Source: Formicarius rufipectus (Eukaryota; Chordata; Aves; Passeriformes; Formicariidae). Taken from it: a stretch of 64,000 nt of DNA. Position numbers and translations under genes: made by a program. The notes beneath the pieces were generated by a model, which saw only the letters and a list, made by a program, of their open reading frames with translations, did not search any database and was not told where the DNA came from. Shown here piece after piece: positions 45,101 through 57,299 of this stretch (its first letter is position 1; each line of letters begins with the position of its first letter). The stretch is from assembly GCA_013399695.1 (NCBI GenBank), contig VXAU01004951.1:1001891-1065890 (forward strand), given 5' to 3'.

Positions 45101-48100
45101 TAAACAATGTCAGATGAGAGAAGCAGAGAGGCTTTCTACAGGTCATCAATGAAGTCTATTGACAGCTCCTCATCCCACTACCTCTCATGCCAACTAAACA
45201 ACAGCTTAAGCCAACATCCTGCTAGGTCTTATCCAGGTGTAACATCAGAAGTGTTTTGGAGTTTTTTTCCTATCTGTGAGAATGACAGCAGGGCATAGGC
45301 AGAAATCAGTTTGTTGACATGATATGGGTATGCATTCCCCAGTCTGTATGAACACAGGGTCACTCTGATCTTATGTGTTTTGGGTATTGCAGTTTAAATT
45401 AGCTGAAAAATAGTCTTCAGTTTTGCTTCATTGCAAACAATTCCTACTCTCTCTGTCTAGTTGCTTACTGCAAAACCAGGTCGCTGCATGGTCAACACTG
45501 GTTTTGGTGCAGATACCTTATTTTAGAGTCGATGAGACTATAGAAATATTGCAAAGACTTTCCACTGCAGAAGCTCAGGGACCCAGTAAATATACGTAAG
45601 AAACCATCTTGCTGATAATGTGGTAAAGGGTTGCTGAGTTGAGTCAGACTGGGAATCAGTTTTACAAACCAAAGTTGTGATGCGTTGGCATGAATTATTT
45701 CCTTAATTGTTCTTCATTTTCACACCATACATGTTTAACACTAGTCCTCCAGTGCTGGTCTGACAATCAAATCACCTTCCCAGGAAAGGGGGCATACGGG
45801 CTGTGGGTGTCAGATAGCCTGGTACACTTGCATGCTCCTGCAAGTAACAAGACTGCTGCCCTTCAGTAGTGTGGGGAGGCCAGGTGTTTCACCTGACTAG
45901 GAGAAGCATCTCCCCACTAAGGTAGGAAACTTGCAATGCAGAAGGTAAATGTCCTCAGGTACCCTGGCTTCTGAAAATAAAGGAGGGAAAGAAGCAGCGG
46001 GAAAGACCAGTTTGAGGAGATACAGATGTTTTACATGATTTACAGTTTGACCTTAAGATGTTACCAAAGCATCTGAGGAAAGATCAGGTACTTCTAGATG
46101 GACCAATGATTTTCTTTTCCCTTATCAGAGGGTAAATGAAATACTCTTTCTCTGCTGCCCTTTTTCCTCCTGTCTGCTGGCTGATAAAAGGAAGATTTGT
46201 ATTATCAGCCAAGGAGACTGAGAAGGAGGTAATCCTCAAGGAGGAGGCAGTAGGCTAGATGGTAGGGCAATAGAAAAGAGGGTGCTACTTGCCCTAACGA
46301 GGAGGAGTGGGGCTGTGTCTCAACCCTTTCTACATGGCATTAGACAGCACAGCCCATGAGCACAATGCAGGAGCTGAGCTGGACCACTGTTCAGTCACTG
46401 ACTTGCTCCCTTTCCTGGGCCTTGGGGGGAGGATGCTTTGAAAATTTGCAAATTCTTCTCAGCACCTTGTGGGAGAGACATATGAGTGAGGAGAATGAGT
46501 AATAGGAAAAGTACTATGGTCAGGTTGAAAGATCACCAGCTAAGAGACAATGACAGCAGCCTGTGTGATGGTCTGTGTTCATAATAATGCTTCTTAGCAT
46601 GGTTTTATCTCATCCCTAAGAGTCCTCTCAGAGAGAACAGCTTGTTTTGGGATTCTGCCTTCATCCAACTCTTCTTTCAGCATTTTCTCCCAACCAAAGC
46701 CAGATTGGGCAATGATTAAATCTGAGAGGCAGGCCAGGCTACAGCCTACCTAATCTGTAGTGAGGTGGAGCTTTCCTGGTACTGCTAGCAAAGCAGTCCC
46801 ACTTCTAGAGCTGTGCTGGTTCCTTCAGGAGTAAAAAAGTAGCATATACTTTTTTAGTCAAGAAAGTGAAGAGTACTTTCCTTGAGCAGCCCAAGGGAGA
46901 GACTGAATGTGCAAGAAACCTGGCATTCTTTCATAGTCCCTTTTCTGAATAGAGCTGCATTTTGAGGATGCCGAGCTTTGCCTGGTGTAGTAGAAGCTAA
47001 GCTTTTGTGATGCTGCCTCAGCATTCATGCCATCCATTTGTGCCGAGTAGGTTTCTTCCTTTTTTCTCTTTTTCCTCCCAGAGTGCTCCTTGAGATGTTA
47101 GTGACTCTTTAATTATATCAGGAGCTCCATGAGCTATTTTGATGTGTTGGCTCTCTGGCTTTGGCACATACTCTGGGTTGATGACACATGGTCACTGTTG
47201 TCTGTCTCTGTTTTTCTCTGTCACCACTGAATTTCAAATGTCGCCCTTGGATGTGACACTTTGGGGACTGGCCAGACTTTAAAAAAATCCTCTCCTGCCT
47301 TCAGATACCGGTGCAGGTAATAAAAGGGATTTATCAGCTTGCATTTTTCAGTGCCTGTGGGGATGTGCAAGGTAAATTCATACCCAGTTCTCATGAGACC
47401 TGCTCGCCTCTCTTTCCTTCAAAATATCGTGCAACCCAACTTTATTTTCTTGAAGATTTTTTCCCCCACAAACTGTACCTCAAGTGCTTACAGAGCAAAA
47501 CAATTCACAACAGTGGGTAAATGAGCCTCCAGCCAATAAGCTGAGAACAGAGCAATGGGGAGAGGGGGCCATGAGCAGGCTGTAGCTGGGGAGAGGATGA
47601 GGTCTGAGCTGAGTCAGGAAGCAGCAGATATGTCTGAGCTAGCAGCAGGGCTGCTGTACACAGTGAGAGCTGAGGAGGAGCTAACTCCTGGGCATAGACA
47701 TGTGATTGCATGGAGGGAGAAAGACGAGTTTGGTGTGGGGTAAGGCCAAGAGAAGACTGCAGAGAACTCATCTGGAACAAATAGAGGGAAGAATTAAAAG
47801 CAGTGTCTGAGTGTTTTTGAGAAATGCGTGTTGTTAAGGAGTAGAGGTTGTTGGAACAGCTCAAGCTACAGAACAGCGTCATATGATTTCTGATAGGGAG
47901 AGACATAAGTAGACTCATGTAGACATACATGAGAGAAACTGGAGAGCTAAGTTTAAGGGGAAGAAAAGACATTTCCTCCCCACAGCCGCAATTCACAAAA
48001 GCTGGGAAACAACTGCCTTCAGTGGCAGAGCAGGAATGAGTTTTGGCCTGCTCTATTTCAAGTACCCTTTGGTGGTGACCTGTCTAATGCTGTTCACCAC

Positions 48101-50160
48101 CCACCTATGCCAAGGTTTGTCATCAGCACTCCCAGACTTCCAGGCATGAAATGTTCTGGCCAGTCCAGAGGGATTTGGGATTTCACAGACCAGGACGCAC
48201 ATAGGTGTGGCAGACAGCCACTAGCCAGTTGTTTTCTTTTACCTCTCTTTGCTAAATTGGTGTGATCAAAACATACCCAGGACCTGGGAGTCTAAATAAT
48301 GGTCTTGTGCTCCCTGTGTGGAGCACGGTAATATTTACTGAGCCTGACGGCTTCATTCTCCTGCGTGCTGACTGCATTAATGGTGGGCTGCAGGGAGGGA
48401 GGGCAGGCATGAAGGATAGCTGAGAGGGGTCTGGGCGACACAGCTAACGGATGGCCTTATTAGAGACACTTTCCTGGGGCCTAAGTGGAGCTTTTTTTGT
48501 CTGAGTCGGCAAGAAGTGGGTCATTTTGCTGGGCTGTCAGGCCCCGGCTCTTGCTGGAGGAGGCTGTGACTGCAGCAACCTCCTGGCTCCTCGCTGCTGT
48601 ATTTGGTTGAGGGATGAGGTGGTGCAAGGCTGGGAGGGGACTGAGGGGACTGAGAGAGACCATATCCATAACAGCCCTCAGGGATCCCATTCTGGAAAAA
48701 ATAAAGATCCAAATTGATCTCTTATCCTATGCTGCCAGTGAGCAGTATTTGAGGTCAGAAGGGAGGTACTGTAGCTGATCTCCCCCCCAAGGCACTCCCT
48801 TCTGCCCAACTTTTTTTGCCATCTCTCTCTTCATGGTCTGCATATCTGGAGAGGCAGTGATGCCTAAGGAGATTCAAGCTCGAGCTGCTATCCATTTCAT
48901 CTGTCAGAGATTTTAGAGAGCCTAGCAGCACCTAGCTCTCATTTATCCTGCATTGTGCCTGATCCACAGGGATCCAAGCCTGCTGCAGCCTTCCACGGGA
49001 AGTCTGGGCTCTCTGTCTTAAGGTCTCCCAGCTAATGGCTTTGGCTCTGTGGATACCTCCTTCTCTGTGTTGTATTGGCCTAAAGAGGGGAGTATCACAA
49101 ATGTAGTCTGCCCTGCCCATCCTCCCCATCGTAACTGTGTTGATGGATCATCTGAAAAAGTGCAGTATCAGAAGTCAACGTGCTAGAATACACCACTATT
49201 AACTCATATTAACTATTAACTCAGGGACTGCTCTGAGGGTATTTTCAGCCCAGAAGGAAACCATATCTCCTAAGAATTTACAGATGATATCACCAGAGTT
49301 GATGTTAGAAATAGTCCACAAGGAGATGTACTTTTTTTCCAGTGCTTTCCTAAAATGCAGCCAGTGATGTTTGTGATGGTCACCAGTCCTAGGAATGCAG
49401 ATGGCCAGAGGGCAATACAGTGTTTAACTCCTGGAGAGGAGTTGGTTAAAACAGACCAAATACTATGTCAACCCTATCCTAAAGGAGCTGAGAAATGGAG
49501 GGAATAGTTTGGGGACTACTTTTTTGTTCATAATCAGAGAGGGTCCTCTGCTGCATTACACTGACTGCACTACACTGACTTCCCACATGAGCTGACTTTA
49601 TGTGAGAGGAAGCTGAAAGGGGTAAACTGGGGCAAAAATTCTCACACATATAATTTCTGTTTCATGAAGTGGCATTTGTCTTGGTTGTATCTGGCTCCAT
49701 ACACTGGAGAAAGGCTGGATGACATACTTTTGAGGGAAAATGCAGATCAAGTGAAATGCTAACCTGAGAGACAGGAGTAAAAGGGAAAATTTGTTACAAA
49801 CAGAGGAATTATGGGCTTGTGCTTCTTTTCTAATAAGGTGGAGGTGAAGACAAAGGATCACTACATGACCTTTCCCGCTCTCCATCTCCAATAGCTTTAT
49901 TTCCTAAGATCATCTTTTGCAGAGGCTAAACTGTCCTAATCCTCAGAGTAAACTCTGCAGCTTGCATTCCTGTGAATCAGGAGGAAATGCAAAGGCCAGT
50001 TTAATGTAGATTTATTTCTCCTATCCCTTTTTGTACTCCCAGGAATCATATCAGATTCTGCACATGCACTGATTGGCAGGGCTACATATCCGAAATTCAG
50101 GAGAGGTCATGGCAGGAGCCATTGGCACTGCTCAGTCATTAGTCTGACTTCTCTGTGATT
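42195..50160. other. Unique non-coding DNA, no gene seen
   Basis: About 8 kb without a supported gene. The longest frame is minus 47505-47996 (163 codons, Ser/Leu-rich, unrecognised). A T run lies at 43882-43897. A 10-bp inverted repeat with a 5-base loop (A-run/T-run arms) lies at 46832-46856. Small direct repeats occur at 48635-48653 ('gaggggact' twice) and 49557-49580 (TACACTGACT twice). The block 48330-48480 has scattered CpGs and could be regulatory. Confidence 0.55.
43882..43897. repeat. Poly-T homopolymer
   Basis: Sixteen T residues followed by CCTGCAG. It resembles a polypyrimidine tract plus acceptor site in form, but the downstream sequence has no recognisable exon. Confidence 0.85.
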
Positions 50161-50164
50161 TGCT

Positions 50165-50530
50165 GCACATAGGAACATCAGAATTGCCAGCCTGGGTTAG
50201 ACAGATGTAATACCTGGACTGTAGTAATTGCCAAATAATTCAGAAAGGTGCAAGAAAGCCTGTACCACACCACACCAGAATTACCTGTTCACAGGAGACA
50301 TTTTCGTTCTGACTGAATGAGGTTAATGACCATCTTATGCCTGCCAACATGAAGGTTTATAGCCTTTAATCAAACATAGAGGATGGCTCTGTTGTTGCTA
50401 TAAATGCTTTGTGCTTTTTTTTACCCCTTTTTAAATATGGAGAAGCAAGTTCCAAAAGTTCATTTTACGTAATGTGGGAAAGTCTTTGGGCAAAAAGATT
50501 TTGCGAGCACTTTTGTCATTAGCTCTACAA
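50165..50530 (-). mobile_element. Old CR1 LINE 3' fragment, antisense
   Basis: The segment is collinear with the reverse complement of the CR1 3' end. 'cataggaacatcagaattgc' and 'cagcctgggttagacagatg' fit 'cataagaatggccatactgggtcagaccaaagg'. 'aaggtgcaagaaagcctgta' fits 'aaggtgcaagaaaccc', and 'aattacctgttcacaggaga' leads into the 'ttcctgacc' region. 'cttatgcctgccaacatgaa' and 'ggtttatagcctttaat' fit 'cttatgccctgaagcatgaggtttatagccc'. 'agcaagttccaaaagttcat' fits 'gggagttccacaggttaat'. Non-coding and strongly diverged but well ordered. Confidence 0.75.
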
Positions 50531-50639
50531 TATATCTGTAAAGAGGTTACAGCTGGGAAGGGTGGTTATTGTTTTAAAAAAAAAATCCATTACTTTATCC
50601 TACAAACAATCAGCATCCTATTGCTGATTGCCATATCCT

Positions 50640-50735
50640 TGTGGCAGTAACAAATTAATGATTACCTTTAGATTAGGTCTTTACTGTGCGCGTGATGCAC
50701 CGAGAGCGCAGCTAAATTGGGTTGGATGTAGTAAG
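50640..50735. promoter_or_regulatory. Candidate regulatory block with CpG cluster
   Basis: An AT-rich half with homeodomain-type cores ('caaattaatgattacc', 'tagattagg') is followed by a CpG cluster 'tgtgcgcgtgatgcaccgag' near 50686. CpGs are scarce in the surrounding kilobases, so retained CpGs hint at constraint or lack of methylation. It is unproven. Confidence 0.25.
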
Positions 50736-51914
50736 GATTGCTGAGTCTGTACTCAAGCCTCCTTGGGCTGTGATCTTGTCAGAGCTCATAAGCTGAGCCA
50801 AAGAATTTGATTAGGCGGCTGGGTCTTTGGGGAGGGTGTCGGGGAAGAGCTTAGGCTCTTTAATAGCAAAGCCTCCAACTCACCCATACCTGCAGCTGGA
50901 TTTGCAGGGCAGTCAGGACCTATGCACGAAGCCGGCAGGTGAACAAGGTGCCAGGAAGCTCGTGCCCCCACAGAGTGGGATGTCATGGAAGGCCATTCCT
51001 GCCCCTCACGGGCAGTCAGTCACTCAGGGCCAAAGTGTGGCTGCAGTGACTGGCAGCGAGTACTTCAAAGGGTGACCTGGAGCTCCTCAAAACTGAACAA
51101 AACACCTGTCCCTGAATGCAGTGTGGTGCCAAATGCAGCATCTCAGGCACCAGACCAGCTGAATGGGGCTTGTCCAAATACCCTGGGGCAAGACTTGGAT
51201 CCCAAAGAGCCAAATTGGTGGCCTCCATTCCCCAGGCCAGCAAGGCTTCTCTTGGCAGCTTCACATCCAGGCGCTGATTGGATCTGGCCTTTTTCAGCTT
51301 TTGACACAGACGTGGTCTCTCTTCCTGGCATTAGGGCCTCAATTAGCCTTTTCTATTTCTGATGCTCCAAATTTGCATGGTGAGAGCCAGGATTAAGGAC
51401 AGTCAATCTTAATGCAGCTACTATTAATAAATAAGGAGGATTAGGAGCTTTGTCAGTAACATAGTGCTTCCTCCTTCATTTAATTATTCAAAAACACCTC
51501 ATGTTTAACCCTTCACTCTCTGAATGGAGTAAATAAAAAGAAGTGAGATTATTGAAGATAAAGTTTAAATTAACTTTCTATAGTGTGGGTCAAGTAGGGA
51601 AATTCTGTCTCTTGATTGATGCTGGTGCTGTCTTCTGCAAGAGTTTGAAAAAATTCTTCTGCTCCCTTTTTTGCATAAATACATTTTCATATCAGGTTGG
51701 GAATATTTCTTTGTGTGTTTGGGGACTGCTGTTACCTACTTACAAAGCACAAGGAGCAGCAGAGCAAATTTCTTTCCTATCTCCATGCCACAGTTCATCT
51801 CCAGAGGGATCACATTTCAAATTAATCAAGAAGTGAAATTTTTATGGCTCACTTTTCCTCATGGATACTGCCAGAAAGAAGGATGTCTAGTGGACTATTT
51901 GAGATGATCTTTTT

Positions 51915-51990
51915 TATCTCACTGGGAATTGTACTGAGACCCTCTAACTCATTTCATAGCCAGTTGTCCAAGAGGCATTAGTACCCAGTA
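51915..51990 (-). mobile_element. Possible tRNA-derived SINE head relic, antisense
   Basis: 'atctcactgggaattgtact' resembles the reverse complement of 'gagttcaaatcccactggg', the box B region seen at 42170. The following 60 bases have tRNA-like spacing but no clear box A. Low confidence. Confidence 0.3.
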
Positions 51991-54900
51991 ACTAAGTACC
52001 AAGGATCCATTCAAGCTGCAGTGACCTAGAGGTAAAAAAGTACTTCATCCCATTCCTATGCTGCTAAATTCCTTCAGGATGTGTATCTCAAAGTGTGACT
52101 ACAACAGTTTCCAGATGTTTCATATCTGCACATGCTCTATAAAGAATGATGACTAAATTGCAGTTTAGTGACCTTAGAGATATAAAAAGGGGGAGGGGAG
52201 AGGTGGTTGGCTGGCAGAGAGCTTTACAGTAATGGGATCTTTGCCAGTATCATTCATGCTTGAGTCAAGGACTTTCATTTCCCAAAAAGCACTGGGGATT
52301 AGCACAGCTTCTGCAGCCTGCCCTGCAAACAGACATGTCTTCCCCACAGATGTTGGTTGTGTGTTGGTGTTCTGGGGTCACCTCTCCTTGTAGGATAAAT
52401 GAACATAGCAGAGATGGAGTTACTAATTCTCAAAAATCCTGGAGGAAAAGGTGGCCGTTATTGAATGCAATATGATCTCCTTGCCTTCCCCACTTCTGGC
52501 CAAGGGGGCTCTGCAGTGTACTGGTGCAGGCTGGAATGCCCAGACTCAGTGCTGTATCCTTTCATCTCAAGCTCTGGGACTGATACCTGAAGAACTACTT
52601 TGTAATACTTGTTCTAGAAATTGATGGGGGTTTTTTTTGTCTCCCGGGCCCTTTGGACTCAATGTCATTTCTAACAGGGATAAGCAGGAACTACAACCAC
52701 TGTCATTTGGCTTGGAGTTTTATTGTTGTCTTTTGCTGACTGCTCTTGCCCTGAGTTCAGTGTTTTGGGATATCAGAGACTCTGCTTCCCAGCTCCCTGA
52801 GCTGTTCTCAAGAGCCCATGTAATGTCTGGGCTGTTTGTTTTTTTCCTGTGACCTAGGATCAATAGGTTGTGCTGTTTCCAAGCGAACTGCTGCTAAATG
52901 GCTCTCTGACTACATCTCTGGTTTTTGTTCTTAAGCAGACCTGCAAATCTCAGGGCATGTAAAGGCACATTCACTTTGAGGAAAGCCTACTGCACATTGC
53001 CTATTTCAGAGCAATTTTCATCTAGGAGATTAGCAGAGCAGCACAAGGACATCTTAATGTACAGTTACAAACTCAGAGGTGGTTTTCCAGGGCATCTATT
53101 CTCGTTTCCAAGTTTAAAAGGTGCTTTCAGCAAATAGCGGGTGCTGTTCACTTAACACTGACCATTTCTGTGAATGTTCAGGCCAGTGAACATATTCAGC
53201 AGAATAGGCCCAGAAAGAGACATGGCTAGAGTGAGCTAAATACATAATTTAAAAGATTATTTACTGGTTTCCTTGACCAGCATCTTGTCCTATGTTTTGT
53301 GTCATTCTTATCCTTGTAATGGATTAACTTGGTGTCTATGAAACACATGATGGGGATGTATTTTTGCTGTTGAAAAAGTCTCCAGTGACAGAAAGAATGA
53401 ACTCCAAAAGAGCAATGTACTTTCATCCTCATATTTTCTCAGCCTGTACAAGCTCTTCCTTCTGGTTTCCTCCCTGGAGCTGTGAAAATTTAGGATGCTG
53501 AAACCTGCTTTCTATTTTGCCATGTCAGGAGACATCTCCCCTCTCACTGCAGACTATGGACCAGATTTTTTTTGACAGTGTTTCACCTTGTCTCTGACCC
53601 ACAGAGTCTTAGCACTAGGCTGTGAATTAAATAACCTCAGTCCACAGATCAGCGCCCTTCTAGAGACCCTGATGGGAAGGGCTGGAGTTGAAATCACAAT
53701 GGATCAGCCACAAGAGTTTGTTAAGCTCAAGATGAAAGATTTGAGGTGCAGGGGCCAAATGAGCTTAGGATAAATTCTGTAAGCCTCAACTTTGATTATA
53801 TGGCCACTGAGGAACATCTCTTTTACCTTAACTACCCCATTTCCCCAAGGGATTAATCAAGCCTAGAAGGAGCAAGGAAGGGATTCCCTTTGGGTAGAAA
53901 AATTAAAACATTTTTAGAACTTTTTCCTGTATTTGGAGAACACAGTCAGCAAGTAGATAACAGCTATGAGAGTCATGTGGAAACTTGCTTTTGGTATAAC
54001 TTGAGAGTATAACAAAGAAAAGGGCTGGGAATGCTTTTTCATTTTCACAGAAGTGTGATGATGATAGGACTGCTTGCTGTGAGCTTTCATTCTGTCCAGG
54101 ATGAAACTATTAAGAGAAGCTACACACACATGCAAGTGCCTTTGCTCTGAAAGCTCCCATGCTCTCTGTGTATGCTGCTCCTGTCTGAAAGTGTCATTCG
54201 TGTATTGCTCTATTTCAAACACATCTCCTTTTTGCTCTCTCTCTTTGTCTTTGGAAAATGTTAGGGCACTAAGCTGAGCAGGCTGATGGTGCCAGATATC
54301 CTTTGCACACCCACACAGGGACTCAGAAATAAACATCCCTGCTGTGACCTGGAAGCTTTCTCTTCATAATAGCGTGTGGGCACATACAGAGTGCAAGTGG
54401 CAAGAGGAATCCTTAGGATGCTCTCCATACCTTTTGTTTGATATGCAGGTTTGTGTACAGTAAATTCAGACTCAAGCCTGGGAGTGCATATTTTTCTTTA
54501 AGAGGGTCATCTTGTAAGTGGGGCAGGTCAAAGAACCTCATGTCCCAGACTAAGCAGCTTTGACCCACGTAATGCACATCAGACTGCCATTCTTAATTTG
54601 ATAAACTAAATACTACATTGATAATCCTGCCTTTCTTTTTTCCCCTTCTTCTCTTTCTAAATGTATCCATGTATCTCTAGTTCTTGACTGTGAACTTCTA
54701 TCTACCTCACTCCATAGATTAATCATAAATATGGATATAGATGACAGAAGGTTAAGGGCATGGTAGGGGGGCTAAGCAACTCTACTTCATTTATCATTGC
54801 TACAGTGGATGTTTTGGAGGGCTGCCTCACCTGTCCCAGCTTCTTTCAAGCAGTGTCAAGAGCAAAGGTATTAGAACAAACAGGTCACAAATGCACTGAT

Positions 54901-55210
54901 TTTTATCTTCCCTTCCAGGTACCTTTGTCTGAGCAAATGGCTCACAACCCTCTGTGCTGTCTTGAGAGAGTAGAAAAAAAAAGACTGAAAATTTTTAGTC
55001 AGATTGAGCAGATTTACACTGAGGTGCAGAGAGGCACACACCTTGACTGCTGTATGTCACCAGGATGTGCAAGGGTTTTTGAAGGGACTTATCAGTTGCT
55101 GACAAATATTTATAGACAGTCTTTCAAACTGAAGTAAGAGTTTTGAAAAATTAGAAAGATGCAAGGTCATATTCTGGAAATGAAAGACCAGGGATTTTCT
55201 TTTTTTTTTC

Positions 55211-55211
55211 N
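55211..55211. other. Ambiguous base N
   Basis: A single undetermined base directly after a T-rich run. It lies inside the minus frame 55057-55593, which is not a gene. Confidence 0.95.
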
Positions 55212-55399
55212 GCTGAGTGAAATATGAATTAGAGGTAGTCAAAAAGCTACCAATACTTCTGAAAACATCAAACTGAAGATGAACAAAAAAGTCCCTCTGT
55301 TTTATTCTGAGCAACATGGACAGGAGTGTTATGTGCAAAGTGCAGGCTCTGCTGATATGCAGCCTACTGTTTGGGGCAACATGCTTTAAGGAATATATG

Positions 55400-55872
55400 A
55401 GCAAGGAGGAGAGAGCCCAGAGGGGAGCAGCAGTCTTTCCACGAGGCTGAGCAAACAGGACCTGCATGGGATGGTTAAAAGATCTAGGGCCATAAAAATT
55501 TACTTGCTCTAAATGAGGAAGGCAAAGAGAAATGTAAGAGTCTTTGTTTCTATAAATTGTTTTTAAAAGTGGTATTGATCTGTTGTGCTGCAAATCTTCA
55601 AGATAAGAAGTAATAGGTTAAATACCAAGATGACTTTCCAGCTAAGAAGACTTTCTAACTGTAGGACTAGCAATGTACTAGAAGAGTTGGTGTAGGTGGG
55701 AGGATATGGGGCTTCTTTCATTAGAGCTTCTTCAAACTGTGTAGGCAGATATTCTCCAGGAATGGAATTGAAGGAATATTTGATCCTGTCTTGGTGTAGC
55801 AGGCTAGACCAAATGATGTTCTTGAGGTGCCTTCTGGTTCCACCTTGCTGCAATTTCCATGATTCGACACAG
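55400..55872 (+). mobile_element. CR1 LINE 3' fragment
   Basis: Collinear with the CR1 3' end on the plus strand. 'gataagaagtaataggttaa' stands for 'gacaagaagtaatgggcttaa', and 'agaagactttctaactgtag' for 'ggaaaaactttctaactgtc'. Next come 'tggtgtaggtgggaggatat' and 'tattctccaggaatgg'. The terminal part 'tagcaggctagaccaaatga', 'tgttcttgaggtgccttctg' and 'atttccatgattcgac' stands for 'ggactagatgatcttgaggtcccttcca...attctatgattct'. The terminal ATGATTC-type repeat puts the 3' end near 55867. The upstream 150 bases are less certain. Confidence 0.75.
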
Positions 55873-56239
55873 TCAAGCCAATCTGGCTTCCATGTAAGCT
55901 GGGTGTCTTTTTTTCACCCTGCTAAAATTACTCTAGTCTGAAACATGAGATAACAGGAAAGGAGTAAATTTCATGTAAGTAAACTTTTCCAAATGCTTGT
56001 TGGATTTGTTTCTCTACTCAGTCTCTTTTAGGAGATTATTAAGGAACAAACTTGTCATGGGTTATGAGATAATGCTGTATCATAAATAAAGTAAGAAGAA
56101 AAGCAAAATTTACTGAATAAATAGAGAGGGAATATATAGCTGGTTCTCAGCATGAAAAGATACCACAGCTCAGCAGATGTGTCACTGAACAGTATTATGA
56201 CTGGTGTTTAATATGGATTAATAACCCACAAATGGGAAG

Positions 56240-57290
56240 AATACATAGAAGGAAAATGTGTAGATAATACACCAATGTTTAGGTTACCCAAGCCTATAAA
56301 AGACACCAAGGAGGTCTGTCAGTGAGCTCACTGAGGCAATTTGCAAGCGTCATAAGAGTAAATGAAATGCAGTATGGCAAAGGCAAGGTGATACATTCAG
56401 GAAACAACACATTAGAATTAGTCATGCTTGTTTCTGGGTTCTAAAATAATTGTAACCACTCAAAAGAAAAGAATGAGAGGAAAAAAAAGGCACGACTGAG
56501 CAACTCAGTAAAAACATTTTTTCTGTCTGTAGTGATGGTGAAATAAAAGCATGCAAGATGAGAGACTGCATTAAGAAAAGGGTAGAGAATAATAGATAAA
56601 ATAATACAGTACTATTATATAAATTGATGGTACGTGTTCTCCTTGTACACTCTATTCAGTTTGCTCATCCCCTCTCTCAAAAGGAAATAACAGAAATAGA
56701 AAAATGGCCAGAGAAAGGGAACAGTAATGACTGGAGTTTTTTTAATAGCTTCTTCATAAACAATGATTAAAAAGAGCAACACTGTTTTCTTGGGAAAAGA
56801 TAAACAAGAAGGATTGTGGTAAGGGTATAGAAATAGTCACCACAAAAAAGAAGCTTATTCAACTGTTCCTATTTACTTCTCATTTTATTAGAAGAACAAC
56901 AGGGGAAGCAATTACCTGAAAAAATCAAACCACTTTAAACCTCTGAAGAGGAAATACTCTTTTACAAAATGCCTAATTAACATATGGAACTTGTTGTCAC
57001 TAGATAAGTCTGAAATCAGAAACTTAGTAACAGCTCAATAAGATTCAAAACAGACTCCTATTTGGTTACTCGTAAGATTTACAGCTGAAACAAGGAAGAT
57101 ACGAAGATACAAAATATTGCATGAAGTATTAACCTAAGAATTGAGGATGCTAGGGGTCTTGAATCTTCTCATTCCAGGGTAACAAAAAAAAAAATCAGGA
57201 AGTGGCTTAAGAGTAAGAGGCAATCTTTCTTTGCACCATGCTTTTGCATATGTGGCCAGCACTTTGTCGTAGCTTTTCTCAGTACAAGCC
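56240..57290 (+). mobile_element. Old CR1 LINE 3' half, about 1 kb
   Basis: The longest collinear CR1 relic here. It has 'gcaaggtgatacattcagga' (usual 'gcaaagtaatgcacattgga'), 'taattgtaaccactcaaaag' (usual 'tagctgttaccactcaag'), 'attaagaaaagggtagagaa' (usual 'attaagaaagggatagataa') and 'tatataaattgatggtacgt' (usual 'tatataaatccatggtacgc'). It continues with 'ctctcaaaaggaaataacag', 'cttgggaaaagataaacaag', 'aaaatgcctaattaacatat', then 'ggaacttgttgtcactagat' (usual 'ggaactccttgccagaggat'), and ends around 'catatgtggccagcactttg' (usual 'catctggtgctggccactgt'). It lies in the same orientation as, and about 370 bases from, the CR1 fragment at 55400-55872, but is a different and older copy. No open frame remains. 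Confidence 0.8.
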
Positions 57291-57299
57291 TTTTACAGA

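Larger units (their letters stand above)
50740..55395. other. Unique non-coding DNA, no gene seen
   Basis: No gene is supported. Frames are at most 140 codons (53914-54336, minus) and unrecognised. The block 51265-51520 contains an octamer ATTTGCAT at 51371-51378 and several ATTA cores. A possible tRNA-derived SINE relic is at 51915-51990. An ambiguous base N lies at 55211 next to a T run. Confidence 0.55.

Noticed and set aside
46832..46856. 10-bp inverted repeat with T-run arm, resembling a bacterial intrinsic terminator
   Set aside because: The context is vertebrate DNA with no adjacent gene; the arms are A/T runs that arise easily by chance.
47505..47996. Minus-strand frame of 163 codons
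   Set aside because: Low-complexity Ser/Leu composition and no recognised motif; fits chance in C/T-rich DNA.
55057..55593. Minus-strand frame of 178 codons
   Set aside because: It runs antisense through a CR1 fragment and across an N base; not a gene.
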